Shown here one piece after another: positions 1 to 14,400 of a DNA stretch of 64,000 nucleotides (the stretch's first letter is position 1; each line of letters opens with the position of its first letter). Below the pieces are notes generated by a model. The model had not been told where the DNA came from. It saw only the letters and a list, made by a program, of their open reading frames with translations, and ran no database searches. The position numbers and the translations under genes were made by a program. Where the stretch lies: positions 10,208,655 to 10,272,654 of the forward strand of contig OX326961.1 of NCBI GenBank assembly GCA_946800325.1, read 5' to 3'. Source of the DNA: Luzula sylvatica (taxonomy: Eukaryota > Streptophyta > Magnoliopsida > Poales > Juncaceae).

Positions 1-167
1 ATTTGTATCGTATCTTTCAGTACATGACTTTTCACCAAATTTCACAAACACTAAGAAAGTCTGTTTTTCGATTCAAAACAAGATTTTAACGCTTTGAGGA
101 GTTCAAATAACGTGTTTTTAGATCATTTGTATCGTATCTTTTACTACATAACTTTTCACCAAATTTT

Positions 168-188
168 ACAAACACTAAGAAAGTTTGT
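168..188. repeat. Dyad within the satellite monomer (example copy)
   Basis: Each standard monomer carries a short inverted repeat, ACAAAC, a 9-bp spacer (ACTAAGAAA), then GTTTGT. This copy lies in the second monomer of the window. It is the clearest self-complementary part of the unit and recurs in most copies, although some lose one arm, for instance where GTTTGT becomes GTTTAT or GTTTGG. Short dyads are common in centromeric satellites of several lineages; a role here is only inference. Confidence 0.6.
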
Positions 189-1221
189 TTTTCGATTCAA
201 AACAAGATTTTAACGCTTTGAGGAGTTCAAATAACGTGTTTTTAGATCATTGGTATCGTATCTTTTATTACATAACTTTTCACCAAATTTCACAAACACT
301 GAGAAAGTTTGTTTTTCGATTCAAAACAAGATTTTAACGCTTTGAGGAGTTCAAATAACGCGCTTTTAGATCATTTGTATCGTATCTTTTAGTACATAAC
401 TTTTCACCAAATTTCACAAACACTAAGAAAGTTTGTTTTTCGATTCAAAACAAGATTTTAACGCTTTGAGGAGTTCAAATAACGTGTTTTTAGATCATTT
501 GTATCGTATCTTTTACTACATAACTTTTCACCAAATTTTACAAACACTAAGAAAGTTTGTTTTTCGATTCAAAACAAGATTTTAATGCTTTGAGGAGTTC
601 AAATAACGTGTTTTTAGATCATTTGTATCGTATCTTTTAGTACATAACTTTTCACCAAATTTCACAAACACTAAGAAAGTTTGTTTTTCGATTTCAAAAC
701 AAGATTTTAACGCTTTGAGGAGTTCAAATAACGTGTTTTTAGATCATTTGTATCGTATCTTTTAGTACATAACTTTTCACCAAATTTCACAAACACTAAG
801 AAAGTTTGTTTTTCGATTCAAAACAAGATTTTAACGCTTTGAGGAGTTCAAATAACCTGTTTTTAGATCATTTGTATCGTATCTTTTAGTACATAACTAT
901 TCACCAAATTTCACAAACACTAAGAAAGTTTGTTTTTCGATTCAAAACAAGATTTTAACGCTTTGAGGAGTTCAAACAACGTGTTTTTAGATCATTGGTA
1001 TCGTATCTTTTACTACATAACTTTTCACCAAATTTCACAAACTCTAAGAAAGTTTGTTTTTCGATTCAAAACAAGATTTTAATGCTTTGAGGAGTTCAAA
1101 TAACGTGTTTTTAGATCATTTGTATCGTATCTTTTAGTCCATAACTTTTCACCAAATTTCACAAACACTAAGAAAGTTTGTTTTTCGATTCAAAACAAGA
1201 TTTTAACGCTTTGAGGAGTTC

Positions 1222-1222
1222 G
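1222..1222 (+). repeat. Deletion junction of the 95-bp marker monomer (first of 12)
   Basis: GAGTTC is joined directly to GAATCTTTT, removing 29 bp relative to a full unit and leaving a 95-bp monomer. The same junction recurs with the G at 1222, 5409, 10093, 13289, 16610, 21171, 27220, 31160, 35969, 40902, 43726 and 48907. An identical breakpoint in all 12 points to one original deletion later copied by block duplication. The spacings are 4187, 4684, 3196, 3321, 4561, 6049, 3940, 4809, 4933, 2824 and 5181 bp. Each equals a whole number of 124-bp units plus one 95-bp unit and at most two +1 monomers. Confidence 0.95.
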
Positions 1223-2944
1223 AATCTTTTACTACATAACTTTTCACCAAATTTCACAAACACAAAGAAAGTTTGTTTTTCGATTCAAAACAAGATTTTA
1301 ACGCTTTGAGGAGTTCAAATAACGTGTTTTTAGATCATTTGTATCGTATCTTTTAGTGCATAACTTTTCACCAAATTTCACAAACACTTAGAATGTTTGT
1401 GTTTCGATTCAACACAAGATTTTAACGCTTTGAGTAGTTCAAATAACATGTTTTTAGATCATTTGTATCGTATCTTTTACTACATAACTTTTCACCAAAT
1501 TTTACAAACACTAAGAAAGTTTGTTTTTCGATTCAAAACAAGATATTAACGCTTTGAGGAGTTCAAATAACATGTTTTTAGATCATTTGTATCGTATCTT
1601 TTACTACATAAGTTTTCACCAAATTTTACAAACACAAAGAAAGTTTGTTTTTCGATTCAAAACAAGATTGTAACGCTTTGAGGAGTTCAAATAACGTGTT
1701 TTTAGATCATTTGTATCGTTTCTTTTTGTACATAACTTTTCACCAAATTTCACAAACACTAAGAAAGTTTGTTTTTCGATTCAAAACAAGATTTTAACGC
1801 TTTGAGGAGTTCAAATAACGTGTTTTTAGATCATTTGTATCGAATCTTTTACTACATAACTTTTCACCAAATTTCACAAACACAAAGAAAGTTTGTTTTT
1901 CGATTCAAAACAATATTTTAACGCTTTGAGGAGTTCAAATAACGTGTTTTTAGATCATTGGTATCGTATCTTTTACTACACAACTTTTCACCAAATTTCA
2001 CAAACGCTAAGAACGTTTGTTTTTCGATTCAAAACAAGATTTTAACGCTTTGAGGAGTTCAAATAACGTGTTTTTAGATCACTTGTATCGTATCATTTAG
2101 TGCATAACTTTTCACCAAATTTCACAAACACTAAGAAAGTTTGTTTTACGATTCAACACAAGATTTTAACGCTTTGAGGAGTTCAAATAACATGTTTTTA
2201 GATCATTTGTATCGTATCTTTTACTACATAACTTTTCACCAAATTTTACAAACACTAAGAAAGTTTGTTTTTCGATTCAAAACAAGATATTAACGCTTTG
2301 AGGAGTTCAAATAACATGTTTTTAGATCATTTGTATCGTATCTTTTACTACATAAGTTTTCACCAAATTTTACAAACACAAAGAAAGTTTGTTTTTCGAT
2401 TCAAAACAAGATTTTAACGCTTTGAGGAGTTCAAATAACGTGTTTTGAGATCATTTGTATCGTTTCTTTTTGTACATAACTTTTCACCAAATTTCACAAA
2501 CACAAAGAAAGTTTGTTTTTCGATTCAAAACAAGATTTTAACGCTTTGAGGAGTTCAAATAACGTTTTTTTAGATCATTTGTATCGTATCTTTCAGTAGA
2601 TAACTTTTCACCAAATTTCACAAACACTAAGAAAGTTTGTTTTTCGATTCAAAACAAGATTTTAACGCTTTGAGGAGTTCAAATAACGTGTTTTAAGATC
2701 ATTTGTATCGTATCTTTCAGTACATAACTTTTCACCATATTTCACAAACACTAAGAAAGTTTGTTTTTCGATTCAAAACAAGATTTTAACGCTTTGAGGA
2801 GTTCAAATAACGTGTTTTTAGATCATTTGTATCGTATCTTTTACTACATAACTTTTCACCAAATTTCACAAACGCTAAGAAAGTTTGTTTTTCGATTCAA
2901 AACAAGATTTTAACGATTTGAGGAGTTCAAATAACGTGTTTTTT

Positions 2945-5900
2945 GATCATTTGTATCGTATGTTTTAGTACATAACTTTTCACCAAATTTCACAGACACT
3001 AAGAAAGTTTGTTTTTCGATTCAAAACAAGATTTTAACGCTTTGAGGAGTTCAAATAACGTGTTTTTAGATCATTTGTATCGTATCTTTTACTACATAAC
3101 TTTTCACCAAATTTCACAAACACTAAGAAAGTTTGTTTATCGATTCAAAACAAGATTTTAACGCTTTGAGGAGTTCAAATAACGTGTTTTTAGATCATTT
3201 GTATCGTATCTTTTAGTACATAACTTTTCACCAAATTTCACAAACACTAAGAAAGTTTATTTTTCGATTCAAAACAAGATTTTAACGCTTTGAGGAGTTC
3301 AAATAACGTGTTTTTAGATCATTTGTATCGTATCTTTTACTACATAACTTTTCACCAAATTTCACAAACGCTAAGAAAGTTTGGTTATCGATTCAAAACA
3401 AGATTTTAACGCTTTGAGGAGTTCAAACAACGTGTTTTTAGATCATTGGTATCGTATCTTTTACTACATAACTTTTCACCAAATTTCACAAACTCTAAGA
3501 AAGTTTGTTTTTTGATTCAAAACAAGATTTTAACGCTTTGAGGAGTTCAAATAACGTGGTTTTAGATCATTTGTATCGTTTCTTTTTGTACATAACTTTT
3601 CACCAAATTTCACAAACACTAAGAAAGTTTGTTTTTCGATTCAAAACAAGATTTTAACGCTTTGAGGAGTTCAAATAACGTGTTTTTAGATCATTTGTAT
3701 CGTATCTTTTACTACAAAACTTTTCACCAAATTTCACAAACGCTAAGAAAGTTTGTTTTTCGATTCAAAACAAGATTTTAACGATTTGAGGAGTTCAAAT
3801 AACGTGTTTTTTGATCATTTGTATCGTATGTTTTAGTACATAACTTTTCACCAAATTTCACAGACACTAAGAAAGTTTGTTTTTCGATTCAAAACAAGAT
3901 TTTAACGCTTTGAGGAGTTCAAATAACGTGTTTTTAGATCATTTGTATCGTATCTTTTACTACATAACTTTTCACCAAATTTCACAAACACTAAGAAAGT
4001 TTGTTTATCGATTCAAAACAAGATTTTAACGCTTTGAGGAGTTCAAATAACGTGTTTTTAGATCATTTGTATCGTATCTTTTAGTACAAAACTTTTCACC
4101 AAATTTCACAAACACTAAGAAAGTTTATTTTTCGATTCAAAACAAGATTTTAACGCTTTGAGGAGTTCAAATAACGTGTTTTTAGATCATTTGTATCGTA
4201 TCTTTTACTACATAACTTTTCACCAAATTTCACAAACGCTAAGAAAGTTTGGTTATCGATTCAAAACAAGATTTTAACGCTTTGAGGAGTTCAAACAACG
4301 TGTTTTTAGATCATTGGTATCGTATCTTTTACTACATAACTTTTCACCAAATTTCACAAACTCTAAGAAAGTTTGTTTTTCGATTCAAAACAAGATTTTA
4401 ATGCTTTGAGGAGTTCAAATAACGTGTTTTTAGATCATTTGTATCGTATCTTTTAGTGCATAACTTTTCACCAAATTTCACAAACACTAAGAAAGTTTGT
4501 TTTTCGATTCAAAACAAGATTTTAACGCTTTGAGGAGTTCAAATAACGTGTTTTTAGATCATTTGTATCGAATCTTTTACTACATAACTTTTCACCAAAT
4601 TTCACAAACACAAAGAAAGTTTGTTTTTCGATTCAAAACAAGATTTTAACGCTTTGAGGAGTTCAAATAACGTGTTTTTAGATCATTTGTATCGTATCTT
4701 TTAGTGCATAACTTTTCACCAAATTTCACAAACACAAAGAAAGTTTGTTTTTCGATTCAACACAAGATTTTAACGCTTTGAGGAGTTCAAATAACATGTT
4801 TTTAGATCATTTGTATCGTATCTTTTACTACATAACTTTTCACCAAATTTTACAAACACTAAGAAAGTTTGTTTTTCGATTCAAAACAAGATATTAACGC
4901 TTTGAGGAGTTCAAATAACATGTTTTTAGATCATTTGTATCGTATCTTTTACTACATAAGTTTTCACCAAATTTTACAAACACAAAGAAAGTTTGTTTTG
5001 CGATTCAAAACAAGATTTTAACGCTTTGAGGAGTTCAAATAACGTGTTTTTAGATCATTTGTATCGTTTCTTTTTGTACATAACTTTTCACCAAATTTCA
5101 CAAACACTAAGAAAGTTTGTTTTTCGATTCAAAACAAGATTTTAACGCTTTGAGGAGTTCAAACAACGTGTTTTTAGATCATTGGTATCGTATCTTTTAC
5201 TACATAACTTTTCACCAAATTTCACAAACTCTAAGAAAGTTTGTTTTTCGATTCAAAACAAGATTTTAATGCTTTGAGGAGTTCAAATAACGTGTTTTTA
5301 GATCATTTGTATCGTATCTTTTAGTCCATAACTTTTCACCAAATTTCACAAACACTAAGAAAGTTTGTTTTTCGATTCAAAACAAGATTTTAACGCTTTG
5401 AGGAGTTCGAATCTTTTACTACATAACTTTTCACCAAATTTCACAAACACAAAGAAAGTTTGTTTTTCGATTCAAAACAAGATTTTAACGCTTTGAGGAG
5501 TTCAAATAACGTGTTTTTAGATCATTTGTATCGTATCTTTTAGTGCATAACTTTTCACCAAATTTCACAAACACTTAGAATGTTTGTGTTTCGATTCAAC
5601 ACAAGATTTTAACGCTTTGAGGAGTTCAAATAACATGTCTTTAGATCATTTGTATCGTATCTTTTACTACATAACTTTTCACCAAATTTTACAAACACTA
5701 AGAAAGTTTGTTTTTCGATTCAAAACAAGATATTAACGCTTTGAGGAGTTCAAATAACGTGTTTTAAGATCATTTGTATCGTATCTTTCAGTACATAACT
5801 TTTCACCATATTTCACAAACACTAAGAAAGTTTGTTTTTCGATTCAAAACAAGATTTTAACGCTTTGAGGAGTTCAAATAACGTGTTTTTAGATCATTTG

Positions 5901-8400
5901 TATCGTATCTTTTACTACATAACTTTTCACCAAATTTCACAAACGCTAAGAAAGTTTGTTTTTCGATTCAAAACAAGATTTTAACGATTTGAGGAGTTGA
6001 AATAACGTGTTTTTTGATCATTTGTATCGTATGTTTTAGTACATAACTTTTCACCAAATTTCACAGACACTAAGAAAGTTTGTTTTTCGATTCAAAACAA
6101 GATTTTAACGCTTTGAGGAGTTCAAATAACGTGTTTTTAGATCATTTGTATCGTATCTTTTACTACATAACTTTTCACCAAATTTCACAAACACTAAGAA
6201 AGTTTGTTTATCGATTCAAAACAAGATTTTAACGCTTTGAGGAGTTCAAATAACGTGTTTTTAGATCATTTGTATCGTATCTTTTAGTACATAACTTTTC
6301 ACCAAATTTCACAAACACTAAGAAAGTTTATTTTTCGATTCAAAACAAGATTTTAACGCTTTGAGGAGTTCAAATAACGTGTTTTTAGATCATTTGTATC
6401 GTATCTTTTACTACATAACTTTTCACCAAATTTCACAAACGCTAAGAAAGTTTGGTTATCGATTCAAAACAAGATTTTAACGCTTTGAGGAGTTCAAACA
6501 ACGTGTTTTTAGATCATTGGTATCGTATCTTTTACTACATAACTTTTCACCAAATTTCACAAACTCTAAGAAAGTTTGTTTTTCGATTCAAAACAAGATT
6601 TTAACGCTTTGAGGAGTTCAAATAACGTGGTTTTAGATCATTTGTATCGTTTCTTTTTGTACATAACTTTTCACCAAATTTCACAAAAACTAAGAAAGTT
6701 TGTTTTTCGATTCAAAACAAGATTTTAACGCTTTGAGGAGTTCAAATAACGTGTTTTTAGATCATTTGTATCGTATCTTTTACTACAAAACTTTTCACCA
6801 AATTTCACAAACGCTAAGAAAGTTTGTTTTTCGATTCAAAACAAGATTTTAACGATTTGAGGAGTTCAAATAACGTGTTTTTTGATCATTTGTATCGTAT
6901 GTTTTAGTACATAACTTTTCACCAAATTTCACAGACACTAAGAAAGTTTGTTTTTCGATTCAAAACAAGATTTTAACGCTTTGAGGAGTTCAAATAACGT
7001 GTTTTTAGATCATTTGTATCGTATCTTTTACTACATAACTTTTCACCAAATTTCACAAACACTAAGAAAGTTTGTTTATCGATTCAAAACAAGATTTTAA
7101 CGCTTTGAGGAGTTCAAATAACGTGTTTTTAGATCATTTGTATCGTATCTTTTAGTACAAAACTTTTCACCAAATTTCACAAACACTAAGAAAGTTTATT
7201 TTTCGATTCAAAACAAGATTTTAACGCTTTGAGGAGTTCAAATAACGTGTTTTTAGATCATTTGTATCGTATCTTTTACTACATAACTTTTCACCAAATT
7301 TCACAAACGCTAAGAAAGTTTGGTTATCGATTCAAAACAAGATTTTAACGCTTTGAGGAGTTCAAACAACGTGTTTTTAGATCATTGGTATCGTATCTTT
7401 TACTACATAACTTTTCACCAAATTTCACAAACTCTAAGAAAGTTTGTTTTTCGATTCAAAACAAGATTTTAATGCTTTGAGGAGTTCAAATAACGTGTTT
7501 TTAGATCATTTGTATCGTATCTTTTAGTGCATAACTTTTCACCAAATTTCACAAACACTAAGAAAGTTTGTTTTTCGATTCAAAACAAGATTTTAACGCT
7601 TTGAGGAGTTCAAATAACGTGTTTTTAGATCATTTGTATCGAATCTTTTACTACATAACTTTTCACCAAATTTCACAAACACAAAGAAAGTTTGTTTTTC
7701 GATTCAAAACAAGATTTTAACGCTTTGAGGAGTTCAAATAACGTGTTTTTAGATCATTTGTATCGTATCTTTTAGTGCATAACTTTTCACCAAATTTCAC
7801 AAACACAAAGAAAGTTTGTTTTTCGATTCAACACAAGATTTTAACGCTTTGAGGAGTTCAAATAACATGTTTTTAGATCATTTGTATCGTATCTTTTACT
7901 ACATAACTTTTCACGAAATTTTACAAACACTAAGAAAGTTTGTTTTTCGATTCAAAACAAGATATTAACGCTTTGAGGAGTTCAAATAACATGTTTTTAG
8001 ATCATTTGTATCGTATCTTTTACTACATAAGTTTTCACCAAATTTTACAAACACAAAGAAAGTTTGTTTTGCGATTCAAAACAAGATTTTAACGCTTTGA
8101 GGAGTTCAAATAACGTGTTTTTAGATCATTTGTATCGTTTCTTTTTGTACATAACTTTTCACCAAATTTCACAAACACTAAGAAAGTTTGTTTTTCGATT
8201 CAAAACAAGATTTTAACGCTTTGAGGAGTTCAAATAACGCGCTTTTAGATCATTTGTATCGTATCTTTTAGTACATAACTTTTCACCAAATTTCACAAAC
8301 ACTAAGAAAGTTTGTTTTTCGATTCAAAAGAAGATTTTAACGCTTTGAGGAGTTCAAATAACGTTTTTTTAGATCATTTGTATCGTATCTTTCAGTAGAT
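2945..8400 (+). repeat. Higher-order block: 7-monomer (868 bp) duplications inside a 3,071-bp repeat
   Basis: The rare variant GTTTTTTGATC followed by TATGTTTTAG occurs at 2945 and 3813, exactly 868 bp (7 monomers) apart, with the same ordered series of variants between them. The whole arrangement recurs at 6016 and 6884, again 868 bp apart. The larger offset of 3,071 bp equals 24 full monomers plus one 95-bp monomer. The nested pattern means the 7-mer duplicated first and the pair was then copied together. Outer limits are approximate. Confidence 0.85.
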
Positions 8401-11400
8401 AACTTTTCACCAAATTTCACAAACACTAAGAAAGTTTGTTTTTCGATTCAAAACAAGATTTTAACGCTTTGAGGAGTTCAAATAACGTGTTTTAAGATCA
8501 TTTGTATCGTATCTTTCAGTACATAACTTTTCACCAAATTTCACAAACACTAAGAAAGTTTGTTTTTCGATTCAAAACAAGATTTTAACGCTTTGAGGAG
8601 TTCAAATAACGTGTTTTTAGATCATTTGTATCGTATCTTTTACTACATAACTTTTCACCAAATTTCACAAACGCTAAGAAAGTTTGTTTTTCGATTCAAA
8701 ACAAGATTTTAACGATTTGAGGAGTTCAAATAACGTGTTTTTTGATCATTTGTATCGTATGTTTTAGTACATAACTTTTCACCAAATTTCACAGACACTG
8801 AGAATGTTTGTTTTTCGATTCAAAACAAGATTTTAACGCTTTGAGGAGTTCAAATAACGCGCTTTTAGATCATTTGTATCGTATCTTTCAGTACATGACT
8901 TTTCACCAAATTTCACAAACACTAAGAAAGTTTGTTTTTCGATTCAAAACAAGATTTTAACGCTTTGAGGAGTTCAAATAACGTGTTTTTAGATCATTTG
9001 TATCGTATCTTTTACTACATAACTTTTCACCAAATTTTACAAACACTAAGAAAGTTTGTTTTTCGATTCAAAACAAGATTTTAACGCTTTGAGGAGTTCA
9101 AATAACGTGTTTTTAGATCATTGGTATCGTATCTTTTATTACATAACTTTTCACCAAATTTCACAAACACTGAGAAAGTTTGTTTTTCGATTCAAAACAA
9201 GATTTTAACGCTTTGTGGAGTTCAAATAACGCGCTTTTAGATCATTTGTATCGTATCTTTTAGTACATAACTTTTCACCAAATTTCACAAACGCTAAGAA
9301 AGTTTGTTTTTCGATTCAAAACAAGATTTTAACGCTTTGAGGAGTTCAAATAACGTGTTTTTAGATCATTTGTATCGTATCTTTTACTACATAACTTTTC
9401 ACCAAATTTTACAAACACTAAGAAAGTTTGTTTTTCGATTCAAAACAAGATTTTAACGCTTTGAGGAGTTCAAATAACGTGTTTTTAGATCATTTGTATC
9501 GTATCTTTTAGTACATAACTTTTCACCAAATTTCACAAACACTAAGAAAGTTTGTTTTTCGATTTCAAAACAAGATTTTAACGCTTTGAGGAGTTCAAAT
9601 AACGTGTTTTTAGATCATTTGTATCGTATCTTTTAGTACATAACTTTTCACCAAATTTCACAAACACTAAGAAAGTTTGTTTTTCGATTCAAAACAAGAT
9701 TTTAACGCTTTGAGGAGTTCAAATAACCTGTTTTTAGATCATTTGTATCGTATCTTTTTGTACATAACTATTCACCAAATTTCACAAACACTAAGAAAGT
9801 TTGTTTTTCGATTCAAAACAAGATTTTAACGCTTTGAGGAGTTCAAACAACGTGTTTTTAGATCATTGGTATCGTATCTTTTACTACATAACTTTTCACC
9901 AAATTTCACAAACTCTAAGAAAGTTTGTTTTTCGATTCAAAACAAGATTTTAATGCTTTGAGGAGTTCAAATAACGTGTTTTTAGATCATTTGTATCGTA
10001 TCTTTTAGTCCATAACTTTTCACCAAATTTCACAAACACTAAGAAAGTTTGTTTTTCGATTCAAAACAAGATTTTAACGCTTTGAGGAGTTCGAATCTTT
10101 TACTACATAACTTTTCACCAAATTTCACAAACACAAAGAAAGTTTGTTTTTCGATTCAAAACAAGATTTTAACGCTTTGAGGAGTTCAAATAACGTGTTT
10201 TTAGATCATTTGTATCGTATCTTTTAGTGCATAACTTTTCACCAAATTTCACAAACACTAAGAATGTTTGTGTTTCGATTCAACACAAGATTTTAACGCT
10301 TTGAGGAGTTCAAATAACATGTTTTTAGATCATTTGTATCGTATCTTTTACTACATAACTTTTCACCAAATTTCACAAACACTAAGAAAGTTTGTTTATC
10401 GATTCAAAACAAGATTTTAACGCTTTGAGGAGTTCAAATAACGTGTTTTTAGATCATTTGTATCGTATCTTTTACTACATAACTTTTCACCAAATTTCAC
10501 AAACGCTAAGAAAGTTTGGTTATCGATTCAAAACAAGATTTTAACGCTTTGAGGAGTTCAAACAACGTGTTTTTAGATCATTGGTATCGTATCTTTTACT
10601 ACATAACTTTTCACCAAATTTCACAAACTCTAAGAAAGTTTGTTTTTCGATTCAAAACAAGATTTTAATGCTTTGAGGAGTTCAAATAACGTGTTTTTAG
10701 ATCATTTGTATCGTATCTTTTAGTGCATAACTTTTCACCAAATTTCACAAACACTAAGAAAGTTTGTTTTTCGATTCAAAACAAGATTTTAACGCTTTGA
10801 GGAGTTCAAATAACGTGTTTTTAGATCATTTGTATCGAATCTTTTACTACATAACTTTTCACCAAATTTCACAAACACAAAGAAAGTTTGTTTTTCGATT
10901 CAAAACAAGATTTTAACGCTTTGAGGAGTTCAAATAACGTGTTTTTAGATCATTTGTATCGTATCTTTTAGTGCATAACTTTTCACCAAATTTCACAAAC
11001 ACAAAGAAAGTTTGTTTTTCGATTCAACACAAGATTTTAACGCTTTGAGGAGTTCAAATAACATGTTTTTAGATCATTTGTATCGTATCTTTTACTACAT
11101 AACTTTTCACGAAATTTTACAAACACTAAGAAAGTTTGTTTTTCGATTCAAAACAAGATATTAACGCTTTGAGGAGTTCAAATAACATGTTTTTAGATCA
11201 TTTGTATCGTATCTTTTACTACATAAGTTTTCACCAAATTTTACAAACACAAAGAAAGTTTGTTTTGCGATTCAAAACAAGATTTTAACGCTTTGAGGAG
11301 TTCAAATAACGTGTTTTTAGATCATTTGTATCGTTTCTTTTTGTACATAACTTTTCACCAAATTTCACAAACACTAAGAAAGTTTGTTTTTCGATTCAAA

Positions 11401-14400
11401 ACAAGATTTTAACGCTTTGAGGAGTTCAAATAACGCGCTTTTAGATCATTTGTATCGTATCTTTTAGTACATAACTTTTCACCAAATTTCACAAACACTA
11501 AGAAAGTTTGTTTTTCGATTCAAAAGAAGATTTTAACGCTTTGAGGAGTTCAAATAACGTTTTTTTAGATCATTTGTATCGTATCTTTCAGTAGATAACT
11601 TTTCACCAAATTTCACAAACACTAAGAAAGTTTGTTTTTCGATTCAAAACAAGATTTTAACGCTTTGAGGAGTTCAAATAACGTGTTTTAAGATCATTTG
11701 TATCGTATCTTTCAGTACATAACTTTTCACCAAATTTCACAAACACTAAGAAAGTTTGTTTTTCGATTCAAAACAAGATTTTAACGCTTTGAGGAGTTCA
11801 AATAACGTGTTTTTAGATCATTTGTATCGTATCTTTTACTACATAACTTTTCACCAAATTTCACAAACGCTAAGAAAGTTTGTTTTTCGATTCAAAACAA
11901 GATTTTAACGATTTGAGGAGTTCAAATAACGTGTTTTTTGATCATTTGTATCGTATGTTTTAGTACATAACTTTTCACCAAATTTCACAGACACTGAGAA
12001 TGTTTGTTTTTCGATTCAAAACAAGATTTTAACGCTTTGAGGAGTTCAAATAACGCGCTTTTAGATCATTTGTATCGTATCTTTCAGTACATGACTTTTC
12101 ACCAAATTTCACAAACACTAAGAAAGTTTGTTTTTCGATTCAAAACAAGATTTTAACGCTTTGAGGAGTTCAAATAACGTGTTTTTAGATCATTTGTATC
12201 GTATCTTTTACTACATAACTTTTCACCAAATTTTACAAACACTAAGAAAGTTTGTTTTTCGATTCAAAACAAGATTTTAACGCTTTGAGGAGTTCAAATA
12301 ACGTGTTTTTAGATCATTGGTATCGTATCTTTTATTACATAACTTTTCACCAAATTTCACAAACACTGAGAAAGTTTGTTTTTCGATTCAAAACAAGATT
12401 TTAACGCTTTGTGGAGTTCAAATAACGCGCTTTTAGATCATTTGTATCGTATCTTTTAGTACATAACTTTTCACCAAATTTCACAAACGCTAAGAAAGTT
12501 TGTTTTTCGATTCAAAACAAGATTTTAACGCTTTGAGGAGTTCAAATAACGTGTTTTTAGATCATTTGTATCGTATCTTTTACTACATAACTTTTCACCA
12601 AATTTTACAAACACTAAGAAAGTTTGTTTTTCGATTCAAAACAAGATTTTAACGCTTTGAGGAGTTCAAATAACGTGTTTTTAGATCATTTGTATCGTAT
12701 CTTTTAGTACATAACTTTTCACCAAATTTCACAAACACTAAGAAAGTTTGTTTTTCGATTTCAAAACAAGATTTTAACGCTTTGAGGAGTTCAAATAACG
12801 TGTTTTTAGATCATTTGTATCGTATCTTTTAGTACATAACTTTTCACCAAATTTCACAAACACTAAGAAAGTTTGTTTTTCGATTCAAAACAAGATTTTA
12901 ACGCTTTGAGGAGTTCAAATAACCTGTTTTTAGATCATTTGTATCGTATCTTTTTGTACATAACTATTCACCAAATTTCACAAACACTAAGAAAGTTTGT
13001 TTTTCGATTCAAAACAAGATTTTAACGCTTTGAGGAGTTCAAACAACGTGTTTTTAGATCATTGGTATCGTATCTTTTACTACATAACTTTTCACCAAAT
13101 TTCACAAACTCTAAGAAAGTTTGTTTTTCGATTCAAAACAAGATTTTAATGCTTTGAGGAGTTCAAATAACGTGTTTTTAGATCATTTGTATCGTATCTT
13201 TTAGTCCATAACTTTTCACCAAATTTCACAAACACTAAGAAAGTTTGTTTTTCGATTCAAAACAAGATTTTAACGCTTTGAGGAGTTCGAATCTTTTACT
13301 ACATAACTTTTCACCAAATTTCACAAACACAAAGAAAGTTTGTTTTTCGATTCAAAACAAGATTTTAACGCTTTGAGGAGTTCAAATAACGTGTTTTTAG
13401 ATCATTTGTATCGTATCTTTTAGTGCATAACTTTTCACCAAATTTCACAAACACTAAGAATGTTTGTGTTTCGATTCAACACAAGATTTTAACGCTTTGA
13501 GGAGTTCAAATAACATGTTTTTAGATCATTTGTATCGTATCTTTTACTACATAACTTTTCACCAAATTTTACAAACACTAAGAAAGTTTGTTTTTCGATT
13601 CAAAACAAGATATTAACGCTTTGAGGAGTTCAAATAACATGTTTGTAGATCATTTGTATCGTATCTTTTACTACATAAGTTTTCACCAAATTTTACAAAC
13701 ACAAAGAAAGTTTGTTTTTCGATTCAAAACAAGATTTTAACGCTTTGAGGAGTTCAAATAACGTGTTTTTAGATCATTTGTATCGAATCTTTTTACTACA
13801 TAACTTTTCACCAAATTTCACAAACACTAAGAAAGTTTGTTTTTCGATTCAAAACAAGATTTTAACGCTTTGAGGAGTTCAAATAACGTGTTTTTAGATC
13901 ATTTGTATCGTATCTTTTAGTACATAACTTTTCACCAAATTTCACAAACACTAAGAAAGTTTGTTTTTCGATTCAAAACAAGATTTTAACGCTTTGAGGA
14001 GTTCAAATAACGTGTTTTTAGATCATTTGTATCGTATCTTTCAGTACATAACTTTTCACCAAATTTCACAAACACTAAGAAAGTTTGTTTTTCGATTCAA
14101 AACAAGATTTTAACGCTTTGAGGAGTTTAAATAACGTGTTTTTAGATCATTTGTATCGTATCTTTCAGTACATAACTTTTCACCAAATTTCACAAACACT
14201 AAGAAAGTTTGTTTTTCGATTCAAAACAAGATTATAACGCTTTGAGGAGTTCAAATAACGTGTTTTTAGATCATTTGTATCGTATCTTTTACTACATAAC
14301 TTTTCACCAAATTTCACAAACACTAAGAAAGTTTGTTTTTCGATTCAAAACAAGATTTTAACGCTTTGAGGAGTTCAAATAACATGTTTTTAGATCATTT

